From the NCBI RefSeq assembly GCF_002933875.1, contig NZ_BFAV01000141.1, forward strand, positions 1 to 64,000: a stretch of DNA of 64,000 bases, in the 5' to 3' direction. The translations under genes and the position numbers were made by a program. The DNA comes from Desulfocucumis palustris (lineage in GTDB: Bacteria > Bacillota > Desulfotomaculia > Desulfotomaculales > Desulfocucumaceae). Positions 43,824 to 51,210 of this stretch are shown piece after piece (the first letter of the stretch is position 1; each line of letters opens with the position of its first letter). The notes under the pieces were generated by a model that was given only the letters and a program-made list of their open reading frames with translations, was not told the DNA's origin and searched no databases.

Positions 43824-45344
43824 ATGAATCTGTCCCTCAGGCTAGCCGAACTCGGCCGGATGTCTCCGGGTCACGAAGCCCTGATATATTATGACCAGCG
43901 CCTTACATATTCCCATTTAAACACCATGGTAAATAAACTGGCAAACGGTCTGACAAAACTGGGCCTACTCCCCGGGGACAGGGTCATTTTAGCCCTAAGT
44001 AACTGCCCGGAGTTTATAATTTCCTATTACGCCATAATGCGCATACGTGCTGTGGTTGTTCCCATCAACAACCAGTACACCATTAATGAAATAGGGATAA
44101 TAGTGCGGGATTCCTCCCCGGCGGCGGTAATTACAGACGAAAAACTATTGCCGTCATTTTCAAAACTTTCTGCTGAAACACCAATAGACCGGGGAATAAT
44201 AATTATCCGTTCCTTCCCGGAAGGGAAAAACATTCATTCATTTACCACCCTTATGGACCAGGGGGAGCCCGAATACCGGTCGGGCGCCGAATATCAAAGG
44301 GACGAAGTGGTGGAACTGCTTTACACCTCGGGCAATTCAGGCAGCCCCAAGGGCGCCATGCTTACCCAAAATAACCTGTACTCCAATGCCCTTACCTTTG
44401 TGCAGGTAAACAATTTTACTCCGGACGACAGATCACTGCTGGTGGCGCCGGCGTTTCACGCCGCGGCGCAGACATGCGTCATGAACGCCACCATAGTTTC
44501 AGGCGCGACAATGGTGGTTCATGACGGCTGGGTGGGACCGGAGGCGCTTTTGAAAGCAATCCAGGATGAAAAGATAACTTTTTATTTCGGCCCTCCCACC
44601 ATGTACGCTTTGCTGGTAAACCACCCGAATACGGAAAAGTATGATACCGGGAGCTGGAAAATCGCCTATACCGGGTCCTCCGCACTTTCTATAGACATAT
44701 TCAATAATTTTGAGAAAAAATTTGGTTTCCAAATTACCGAGGGCTATGGTCTTACCGAAACCTCCCCGGTGGTAACCTCAAATCCGGTTCATGGACTGAA
44801 GAAGCCGGGTTCCATAGGGCTTCCCATTCCCGGCGTGGAAGTAAAAATAGTTGACTATGAAGACCATGAAATGCCTCCGGGAGAAATAGGTGAAATACTT
44901 GTTAAAGGCCCCAATGTAATGAAGGGGTATTTCAACAGGGAGGAAGAAACCCAGTGGGTAATGCGCAACGGCTGGTTCCACACCGGGGACCTGGCCTATA
45001 AGGATACGGACGGCTATCTCTTCATAGTTGACAGAAAAAAAGACCTGATTATACGCGGCGGGCTGAACATATATCCCAGGGAAGTGGAAGAAGCTCTATA
45101 CACGCACCCAAAGGTTTTTGAGGTTGCCGTGGTTGGCGTTCCGGACCCTGTAATGGGCGAAGAAGTGCTGGCCTTTGTACTGTTAAGAAACGGCGACAAG
45201 GTAGATCCGGAGGAACTGAAGGAATACTGCAAGGATAAACTGGCCAGGTATAAAATCCCCAAATATATCAGGTTTGTGGAGAATCTCCCCAAAACAACCT
45301 CGGGCAAGCTGCTCAAAGGAGCCCTGCGTAAAATGCTTGACTGA
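43824..45344 (+). CDS. Acyl-CoA synthetase (AMP-forming, fatty-acid type)
   Basis: The 506-residue ANL-superfamily enzyme activates a carboxylic acid through an acyl-AMP to its CoA thioester. Motifs are complete: P-loop LLYTSGNSGSPKGAM near residue 170, GYGLTETSP near 310, GWFHTGDLAY near 385, the hinge DRKKDLIIRGGLNIYP near 408 and the C-terminal catalytic Lys in TTSGKLLKGALRK near 495. Overall pattern is that of medium- or long-chain fatty acid ligases, but chain length and even aromatic preference cannot be fixed. AAGGAGG precedes the ATG. It is monocistronic, closed by a terminator at once. Confidence 0.9.
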   Translation: MNLSLRLAELGRMSPGHEALIYYDQRLTYSHLNTMVNKLANGLTKLGLLPGDRVILALSNCPEFIISYYAIMRIRAVVVPINNQYTINEIGIIVRDSSPAAVITDEKLLPSFSKLSAETPIDRGIIIIRSFPEGKNIHSFTTLMDQGEPEYRSGAEYQRDEVVELLYTSGNSGSPKGAMLTQNNLYSNALTFVQVNNFTPDDRSLLVAPAFHAAAQTCVMNATIVSGATMVVHDGWVGPEALLKAIQDEKITFYFGPPTMYALLVNHPNTEKYDTGSWKIAYTGSSALSIDIFNNFEKKFGFQITEGYGLTETSPVVTSNPVHGLKKPGSIGLPIPGVEVKIVDYEDHEMPPGEIGEILVKGPNVMKGYFNREEETQWVMRNGWFHTGDLAYKDTDGYLFIVDRKKDLIIRGGLNIYPREVEEALYTHPKVFEVAVVGVPDPVMGEEVLAFVLLRNGDKVDPEELKEYCKDKLARYKIPKYIRFVENLPKTTSGKLLKGALRKMLD

Positions 45345-45372
45345 CCCCGCTTAATGGCGGGGCTTTATTTTT
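45345..45372 (+). terminator. Rho-independent terminator of the acyl-CoA ligase gene
   Basis: CCCCGC and GCGGGG (45345-45362) form the stem with a 6-nt loop, followed by CTTTATTTTT. It begins right after the stop codon. Confidence 0.82.
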
Positions 45373-45496
45373 CAGGGACAGGGGGTTGAGCTCCGGGTCC
45401 GCTCAAACCCTGCCCGCCATGCCGGGGGAATATCAGAAATAATGGTTGGTAGAATTAATTGAAAATTTTTAATTTATTTATTTGGACTGTGAAATA

Positions 45497-45525
45497 TTGC
45501 ACAATTCCATGGGTTCTAATATAAT
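45497..45525 (+). promoter_or_regulatory. Strong sigma-A promoter upstream of the transposase-like gene
   Basis: TTGCAC (45497-45502) and a perfect TATAAT (45520-45525) are separated by 17 bp. Transcription would begin near 45532. Confidence 0.68.
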
Positions 45526-45532
45526 TGTTAAT

Positions 45533-45775
45533 AACAAAAAGAATGATTACCCGAGCGGGGAAATCCTCAATTGGTACGGACCGAAGGTTATGAAAGAGCA
45601 CAAAAATAAATGCCCAAAAAATCATATCAAAATATCTATTTTTAAACGGCGCCCCGAATAATGTCCCCAATTTAAAGGAGGTGTTCCTTCGCAGAATTAG
45701 CCGGCTATTATTTTTGGCGGGAATGTTCTAAATGTCACAATCCCGGGCCTGTCCGTTTCATAAACTGTTGGTAGG
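45533..45775 (+). other. Long untranslated leader of the transposase-like gene
   Basis: About 250 nt lie between the expected transcription start and the start codon. The 5' part (about 45550-45600) has short complementary blocks such as GGTACGGACC, and the 3' part has AAGGAGG followed by CCTT. I do not recognise any known riboswitch class, and no terminal inverted repeat of a transposon was found here. Confidence 0.4.
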
Positions 45776-45787
45776 GTGGTGATTCAG

Positions 45788-47425
45788 ATGTTCTTTCGAA
45801 AAGTGACAAGTAAAAGTAACGGAAAAGAATACACCTATGTCAAATTAATAGAAAACTACCGGGAAGGAAACAAAGTAAAGCAAAGGGTCGTGGCCAACCT
45901 GGGCAATATTGAAGATTTAACCCCTGAAAAAGTCCAAAGTCTTATAACGGGGCTGAACAGGATTTGCGGCTTTTCCCAGGATATAGCACAGGAAATAGAG
46001 TCAAAAAAAGTATTGGAATTTGGAGAGGTAATCGCCATAAACAAGGTCTGGGATTTCCTTGGCGTAAGCAAAGCCATATCCCAATCCATGCAGGACGGCG
46101 ACAACCAGGACATTCCCTTGCTGGTTGAATTAATGGTTATGAACCAGATCATTAAGCCAAGAAATTCAAAAGCTGTTTCCGACTGGTACCGCTGCCTCTA
46201 TCTCCCCCACCTGGAGGGAAAAAGATTAACGGTGGATCAGTTCAACGAAGCTCTGGATTTACTTGTATCCAATAAAGATATGCTGGAAAACCATCTTTAC
46301 GAAGCCATTAACAAAGTGCTGCCGCTAAACACCGAAACAGTTTACTGCAACCTTACCAGGGCATATTTCGAGAAGACAGACAGCGACAGCGAGTCTATTT
46401 TAGAAACCCCGGACAGAAAGCTTGTTGAAGCAGGCATACTATTGACCCGGGACGGGATACCCATCGGCGGACATATATATCCTGTCAGTTTGAACGAGGA
46501 AGACGGTTTTAAAGAAAAAATGGAGGGCATTAAAGAGACATACCGCACCAAAAATATTATTTTTGTGGGCAAGCAGGCGATAATCGGCGAGGAAAATATA
46601 CAACTCCTGACAGCGTACGGACATCAATATATTATCGGGCTTGAGCTCAGATTCAACCGGGAGGTGGAACGGATTCAGGGTGAAATGCGCGCTCCCGGGG
46701 AAACCTTTACCCACCTAAGCGACAACATGGCATACAAGGATATTAATATAAGAAACACCCGTTACATTATATGTATTGATACCCAAAAGGCCGACGCTAA
46801 AAAGAAATGGATCGACAACAGATTGAGTTCCATTGAAAAGGAATTGTTGCAGATAAAAAAATGGGTATCCGAAAAATTCGGCACAAATGCCAGGGCAAAT
46901 TTCTACAAAGCCAGCGGTATTTTAAAAAATACCTATTGTAAACGTTATTTTGACTGCTGGTACGATGAGAAAAATTTTCAGTTCGACTACGAGCAAAAGA
47001 GTGACATAATTGAGCGGGATAAATCATACGCCGGCAAATTTATTCTGAAAACAAACAATATGGAATTAACCTCCCAGGAGATAATCAAATCATACCTGAA
47101 TTACAGAAAGGCCCGGAATGAAATAAAGCTGATTAAAAACTATGAACCGTTTCCGGAGGAAAGCTGGGAAAAGAGGATCAAAGGTCATGTATTCATATTC
47201 ATGCTGGCTTACCTGGTGGAAAAAACCCTTGAGCGCATTTTAGTCAGCAACGGCATGTCCATAAGCGCCTCAAAAGCCCTGGCTATGCTGGAAGATATCA
47301 AGGTGACTGTTAACCAGTTGAACAATTCGGAGATAAAATCCGTTACCCCGGCTTATGAGCCCCAGCAAAAAATACTGAAGGCACTGGGCATCAAACAGCT
47401 TCAAAGGATGCTGGACGGCTATTAG
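45788..47425 (+). CDS. IS1634-type transposase-like protein, catalytic residues apparently lost
   Basis: The 545-residue intact frame matches the plan of IS1634/IS4-group transposases. It has the N-terminal KQRVVANLGNIEDLTPEKV, a mid-protein region ending in TRAYFE, then LLTRDGIPIGGHIYPVS, YIIGLELRF and the late KRIKGHVFIFMLAYLVEKTLER. By my alignment from memory the catalytic triad is replaced: the first Asp by Asn188 (CNLTRAYFE), the second by Gly261 (FVGKQAI) and the Glu by Arg443 (KARNEIK). The frame is undisrupted, has a GGTGG ribosome site before ATG 45788 and a strong promoter. No flanking inverted repeats were seen. A domesticated, non-transposing protein is a real possibility. Confidence 0.75.
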   Translation: MFFRKVTSKSNGKEYTYVKLIENYREGNKVKQRVVANLGNIEDLTPEKVQSLITGLNRICGFSQDIAQEIESKKVLEFGEVIAINKVWDFLGVSKAISQSMQDGDNQDIPLLVELMVMNQIIKPRNSKAVSDWYRCLYLPHLEGKRLTVDQFNEALDLLVSNKDMLENHLYEAINKVLPLNTETVYCNLTRAYFEKTDSDSESILETPDRKLVEAGILLTRDGIPIGGHIYPVSLNEEDGFKEKMEGIKETYRTKNIIFVGKQAIIGEENIQLLTAYGHQYIIGLELRFNREVERIQGEMRAPGETFTHLSDNMAYKDINIRNTRYIICIDTQKADAKKKWIDNRLSSIEKELLQIKKWVSEKFGTNARANFYKASGILKNTYCKRYFDCWYDEKNFQFDYEQKSDIIERDKSYAGKFILKTNNMELTSQEIIKSYLNYRKARNEIKLIKNYEPFPEESWEKRIKGHVFIFMLAYLVEKTLERILVSNGMSISASKALAMLEDIKVTVNQLNNSEIKSVTPAYEPQQKILKALGIKQLQRMLDGY

Positions 47426-47484
47426 GGCACTGTCAATTAAATAAGGAGCTTTTGCTAATCCAGGAATTCAAAGGAGGTTTTATC

Positions 47485-48078
47485 ATGGAAAAAAGAATTA
47501 AGGATATAATGATATCCGCCGGGGAATACCTGGCCATATCCGCGGACGCCAGCCTTAAGGAAGCGGTTACTCTTATCAAAAGATCCTTTTGTCCGGAGGA
47601 AGGCAAACCATGTACCGGCCACTCCACACTGCTGGTCTACGACAACAATATACTTGTGGGCTTTATTGGCCTGGATGATGTTTTAAAAGCTGTGGAGCCC
47701 CAATACCTTAGAGGGAAAACCTACAGGGGCTGGACCGTCGACACTGCCTGGGCGGTTCCGGTCTTCTGGGAAGGCCTGTTCACAGATCGCGCCCATGAGG
47801 CCTTCGATAAAAAAGTCAGGGATATAATGACCGCAGTTGAATTCCAGGTTAGCCCCGAGGATGCGCTGATAAAAGCGGTTTACGGCATGGGCAAACAAAA
47901 ATCCTTTTTACTCCCTGTGCTGGAAGACGGCAGGGTGCTGGGAATTGTCCGCAGCATGGAAGTTTTTCATGAAATATGCGAGCTGGTATCCTGTGAGGAT
48001 GCGCCGGTTTATTCCCTGGACAGTATAATTAAGACTAAAAAAGACACCTCCGGCTTACCGGCTTCCGGGCAAAAATAA
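47485..48078 (+). CDS. CBS-domain protein, first of a paralogous pair
   Basis: The 197-residue protein consists of two CBS motifs. The first (about residues 3-70) starts RIKDIMIS with STLLVYDNNILVGFIGLDDVL. The second (about 112-175) starts KKVRDIM with LLPVLEDGRVLGIVRSMEV. A Trp-rich linker (YRGWTVDTAWAVPVFWEGLF) joins them. Such pairs bind adenine nucleotides or similar ligands and act as regulatory modules; no output domain is attached. ATG 47485 has AAGGAGG 8 nt upstream. It follows the transposase-like gene by 59 bp and may share its transcript. Confidence 0.85.
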   Translation: MEKRIKDIMISAGEYLAISADASLKEAVTLIKRSFCPEEGKPCTGHSTLLVYDNNILVGFIGLDDVLKAVEPQYLRGKTYRGWTVDTAWAVPVFWEGLFTDRAHEAFDKKVRDIMTAVEFQVSPEDALIKAVYGMGKQKSFLLPVLEDGRVLGIVRSMEVFHEICELVSCEDAPVYSLDSIIKTKKDTSGLPASGQK

Positions 48079-48290
48079 GCCGGCTCCTTAGAAGGAATGC
48101 AAGCCCAACTTTGTTACTGATCATTCTCAAACAGTAAATTGTGCACTTTCAGACTAATGTATAATTTCACATACACAAACCCGATGCATTGCCGAATGTT
48201 AAATAAATAACATAATCGAGGCAGGCTTCTCCATTGGATTTGCCTCCCCCCTGCCGCCGGCCGGCGATTTATTATAAGAAGCTTTATTTT

Positions 48291-48306
48291 TGGCATACTT
48301 TATGCA
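48291..48306 (+). promoter_or_regulatory. Possible sigma-54 promoter of the second CBS gene
   Basis: TGGCATACTTTATGCA has the -24 GG (48292-48293) and -12 GC (48304-48305) separated by exactly 10 bp, as in the TGGCAC-N5-TTGC class. The start codon lies about 50 bp downstream. The rest of the 276-bp gap (48079-48354) is AT-rich and shows no other signal or gene. No sigma-54 activator gene is in the window. Confidence 0.42.
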
Positions 48307-48354
48307 TGAGCAATTATTAAAGTTTCTGATAATTTCCATAGGGGGGGATAATTA

Positions 48355-48897
48355 ATGGGTCTGCCTCAAAAACAAAGCGAAAGCGTTAATCAAATTAAAC
48401 AGGAAAAAATAGTCAAGGACCTGATGAAACCACTGGAGTTTTTCTCAACAGTATCAGCAGACACCACTGTAAAAAACGCTGTTTATATATTGAATAACTC
48501 CTCGGCCAACGACCGGACGGCGACACACCTTCTGGTCTTTGAAAACAAAACCCTTATCGGCATTGTGGGAACCAGGGAGCTGCTTAGCGCCATTGAGCCT
48601 CCCAACATTAATCCCGAGCAGTGGTACCGGGGCTGGAATCTGGCCGCTTGGACGCGCCCGGTTTTCTTAAGAGGGCTGTTCACCAGCAGGTGCCTGGAAA
48701 TTGCCGATAAAACGGTCCGGGACATAATCCGGCCCATAACAACGACTTTGAATGAGAGCTGCAGCCTTAGCGAGGCCGCCTACCAGCTTTACAAAAGCAA
48801 CCGCAACGCGCTTCCCGTAGTCGGCAACGGTCTGGTTATAGGACTGCTGAGGGGTATTGACCTGGTGGGAGAGATAGGCCATATTATGGAAAAATAA
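48355..48897 (+). CDS. CBS-domain protein, second of a paralogous pair
   Basis: This 180-residue paralogue of the preceding gene has the same layout. The first CBS motif (about 19-80) starts KIVKDLMKP and continues THLLVFENKTLIGIVGTREL. The Trp-containing linker is YRGWNLAAWTRPVFLRGLF, and the second CBS motif (about 118-178) starts KTVRDIIRP with ALPVVGNGLVIGLLRG. The start is fixed by GGGGGGG 7-8 nt before the ATG. It is separated from its paralogue by 276 bp with its own putative promoter, so the two may respond to different signals. Ligand and target are unknown. Confidence 0.85.
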   Translation: MGLPQKQSESVNQIKQEKIVKDLMKPLEFFSTVSADTTVKNAVYILNNSSANDRTATHLLVFENKTLIGIVGTRELLSAIEPPNINPEQWYRGWNLAAWTRPVFLRGLFTSRCLEIADKTVRDIIRPITTTLNESCSLSEAAYQLYKSNRNALPVVGNGLVIGLLRGIDLVGEIGHIMEK

Positions 48898-49038
48898 TGT
48901 TTGCCGCATTTTAATCGGCGGTGTGGGTTTTATCCCTGCCGCCGGTTTGGAATTTTATTCATCCTCCCGAATTTATCAATAACTAATATGCAGGATTTAC
49001 ATTGTTTTTGGAGAAAATAGTGACGGGAGGTGAAGACG

Positions 49039-49389
49039 GTGTCCGCGATCGATAAGGCTTTTGAAATGTGCGTTGAACTGGGAAAAACCATTTCCCAAAC
49101 AGAAGAATACAAAAGATTTAAAGAATCAGAATATAAATTGCTTCACGACCAGGAAGCGCGTTCTCTGATTGAAAATCTTCAGGTTCTTCAAGTGGAGCAT
49201 CAGAAAAAGAAACTGACGGGAATGGAAATAACCGAAGAGGAAGAAAAGAAACTTAAAGACATGGAAAGACTGGCCCTGATGAATCCCACTGTAAAGGTTT
49301 CGCACTATTGCAACTCTAAATTCCAGGAATTAATGCAAGATATAAGCAAAAAAATTAAAGAGGGAATAACCAGCGAGGAAAAAAAATAA
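49039..49389 (+). CDS. YlbF/YmcA (Com_YlbF, DUF964) family protein
   Basis: The 116-residue all-helical protein has the family pattern AFEMCVELGKTISQTEEYKRFKESE, then EARSLIENLQ and a long charged coiled coil. In Bacillus, YlbF with YmcA and YaaT forms a complex acting on RNase Y, with effects on competence, biofilm and sporulation. Whether this homologue does so is not shown. The start is GTG 49039, 8 nt after GGGAGG; a GTG nine bases earlier overlaps the ribosome site. Confidence 0.85.
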   Translation: MSAIDKAFEMCVELGKTISQTEEYKRFKESEYKLLHDQEARSLIENLQVLQVEHQKKKLTGMEITEEEEKKLKDMERLALMNPTVKVSHYCNSKFQELMQDISKKIKEGITSEEKK

Positions 49390-49390
49390 C

Positions 49391-49416
49391 CCGGCCATGA
49401 GCCGGTTTATTTTTTA
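49391..49416 (+). terminator. Rho-independent terminator of the YlbF-family gene
   Basis: CCGGC (49391-49395) and GCCGG (49401-49405) flank a 5-nt loop and are followed by TTTATTTTTT, directly after the stop codon. Confidence 0.72.
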
Positions 49417-49480
49417 GGCGGCCAAGAACGGCGTCAAAGGCGCAAGGGCTTGTTAATTCGGGACTTTTTGGTATATAAAG

Positions 49481-49506
49481 AAAAAAAAGGACCTCCAGGG
49501 AGGCCT
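49481..49506 (-). terminator. Rho-independent terminator of the sulfate-reduction gene block
   Basis: On the minus strand AGGCCTCC and GGAGGTCCT form a stem with one bulge and a 2-nt loop, followed by a T8 run. It lies about 50 bp after hdrB, closing the sat-to-hdrB direction. Confidence 0.8.
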
Positions 49507-49558
49507 AAGCAATACAATCTCTATAATTGTGGCTTTGAGAAAACAAAATATTGTTAAA

Positions 49559-50440
49559 CTACTTGCCCACTCCCAGGGGTGCCAGGGCTTCATAGGGGGA
49601 TACAATGCAGTACTTTAAAGCCGAGGCTTCCGGGGGCAAATCGAAGGCTATGGCCATTAGCTGTGTGATAAACAGTGTCGGTATGGCATAGTTGGTATTA
49701 TAGGTCTTGTTTATCATCCCCTGATAGGCGTCAATATTAAGCTGACACATGGGACAAGGAGTTACCATCATACTTGCGCCGTTGGACCTGGCCGATTCCA
49801 GTATTTCCCGGCTGCAGTCCAGCACTATCTCGGTCTGGGCAATGGCATGGGAACTGCCGCAGCAACGCGCCTTCATGGGGAAGGGTACCGCGGTGGCGCC
49901 CAGGGCTTCAACCAGCTGGTCCAGCAGTACCGGCCGTTCAGGATCGTCGTATTCCCAGGGCAGCGCCCGGACGGTCTGGCAGCCGACGTAACCGGCCACT
50001 TTTAAACCTGTAAGCGGGCGTTTTACCCTGGCTTTTATTTTGTCCAGCCCTATGTCATTGACCAATGCATCCACTATCTGGCGCACTCTGAGTGTGCCGT
50101 TATATTTAAGTCCCCCCACCGCCAGCGCCTCATTGGCTAATTTGGCGAAATGGGCATCGTCCTTAAAGCGTTTGTTGGTAAGTCCCATGTTCATGTAGCA
50201 GGAGCTGCACGCCACCAGTATATCCAATCCCTTTTCCTCGGCCAGGGCGAGGTTTCTGGCAGTCATCACCTGCTGGGCAAAATCACCCACCACCCCGGAG
50301 GCCACGCTGGCCCCGCAGCAGTTCCAGTCAGGAATTTCCTCCAGGTGCATGCCAAGCGCTTCAGCAACCGGCTCCAGGGATTTCATATAACTAAGCGCAG
50401 TAGCCTCCAGGGAACAACCAGGGTATACACTATAGCGCAT
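49559..50440 (-). CDS. hdrB: Heterodisulfide reductase-like subunit HdrB (Qmo-associated)
   Basis: HdrB-type proteins carry two CCG domains that ligate non-cubane Fe-S clusters and reduce a disulfide or pass electrons. The 293-residue protein has the first CCG motif with PGCS near residue 8, NCCGAS near 41 and CSSCYMNM near 78. The second has GYVGCQT, RCCGSSHA and TPCPMCQLN. All ligands look intact. The ATG shares one base with the hdrC stop (TGATG), so the two are tightly coupled. In Gram-positive sulfate reducers hdrCB stands where qmoC is otherwise found, so it probably links QmoAB to a soluble or membrane redox partner. Confidence 0.93.
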   Translation of the reverse strand: MRYSVYPGCSLEATALSYMKSLEPVAEALGMHLEEIPDWNCCGASVASGVVGDFAQQVMTARNLALAEEKGLDILVACSSCYMNMGLTNKRFKDDAHFAKLANEALAVGGLKYNGTLRVRQIVDALVNDIGLDKIKARVKRPLTGLKVAGYVGCQTVRALPWEYDDPERPVLLDQLVEALGATAVPFPMKARCCGSSHAIAQTEIVLDCSREILESARSNGASMMVTPCPMCQLNIDAYQGMINKTYNTNYAIPTLFITQLMAIAFDLPPEASALKYCIVSPYEALAPLGVGK

Positions 50441-51036
50441 CACTTGGCCTCCTTTTCTTGCAGGGACTGCGCCCGCTGTATTATCTGCTGCAGTGATTTG
50501 AGGCCCTTTATTTTACGCGGCGGGACAATGGGCATCCGGCCGTGCTTGAGCATTTCCATACCCAGATCTTTCATGCCCAGGGCTTTTTTTATTTCATTCC
50601 AGCCCCGCTTAAGATAAAAACGGGCCATTATGCCGCCTTCAAAAACGCGGCCCCGGCCAAAGGCTTCCGCCCACATGGCCTGATAAAACGCAGCTTGCGG
50701 GTATTCAACATAACCCTGCTTTAAGGCCAATGCTTTTAAATCGTGCATGACGTCCACCAATGGAATTCCCCTGGGACAGCGCACCTTGCACATGCAGCAG
50801 GTGGTGCACATCCACATGGTGTTGGACCGCATAAATTCTTCCTTCTTACCGGCCCTTATCAGGTTAAAAAGCCTGCGGGGAGAATAGTCCATAATCTGCC
50901 TTGTGGCGCAGGAAACGGCGCACATTCCGCATTGCATGCACATTTTAACGTAATGGCCGTTTTCCAGGGAGTATATTTCCTTTGCAAAGGTGTTGTCGTA
51001 TTTGATTGGCGCAGAGGAAATCTTGTTATCTACCAT
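50440..51036 (-). CDS. hdrC: Heterodisulfide reductase-like subunit HdrC (Qmo-associated)
   Basis: The 198-residue cytosolic protein has two ferredoxin-type 4Fe-4S motifs, CMQCGMCAVSCATR near residue 33 and CTTCCMCKVRCPRG near residue 76, followed by a mainly helical tail. No membrane helices are present, unlike the C-terminal half of QmoC. It is the usual partner of HdrB and should shuttle electrons between HdrB and the QmoAB flavoproteins. GGAG is 8 nt before the ATG. It follows qmoB by 174 bp containing hairpins. Confidence 0.93.
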   Translation of the reverse strand: MVDNKISSAPIKYDNTFAKEIYSLENGHYVKMCMQCGMCAVSCATRQIMDYSPRRLFNLIRAGKKEEFMRSNTMWMCTTCCMCKVRCPRGIPLVDVMHDLKALALKQGYVEYPQAAFYQAMWAEAFGRGRVFEGGIMARFYLKRGWNEIKKALGMKDLGMEMLKHGRMPIVPPRKIKGLKSLQQIIQRAQSLQEKEAK

Positions 51037-51118
51037 CCATTTATCTCCTTTGGCCTCATTATTTTATATAACATTTCTCTCTTTAAAAACATTGGTTCAA
51101 AATTTAATCAAAGGAGTT

Positions 51119-51191
51119 AGGACGGCGCAAAATGGCCGTCCTTTCTATATTTTTGCCGGTGCCGGGTTCATGCCTGGCACGTCCCGGCACC
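51119..51191 (-). other. Two hairpins between qmoB and hdrC
   Basis: Directly after qmoB, GGTGCCGGG and CCCGGCACC (51158-51191) form a 9-bp stem. AGGACGGC and GCCGTCCT (51119-51142) form an 8-bp stem further on. Neither has a clear T-run on the minus strand, so they may set mRNA stability or partial termination rather than end the operon. Confidence 0.6.
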
Positions 51192-51210
51192 TTATAAACA
51201 GCTGTAATTA

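Noticed and set aside
45345-47484. Complete insertion sequence around the transposase-like gene
   Set aside because: No matching terminal inverted repeats or target duplications were found on either side, and the catalytic residues appear lost.
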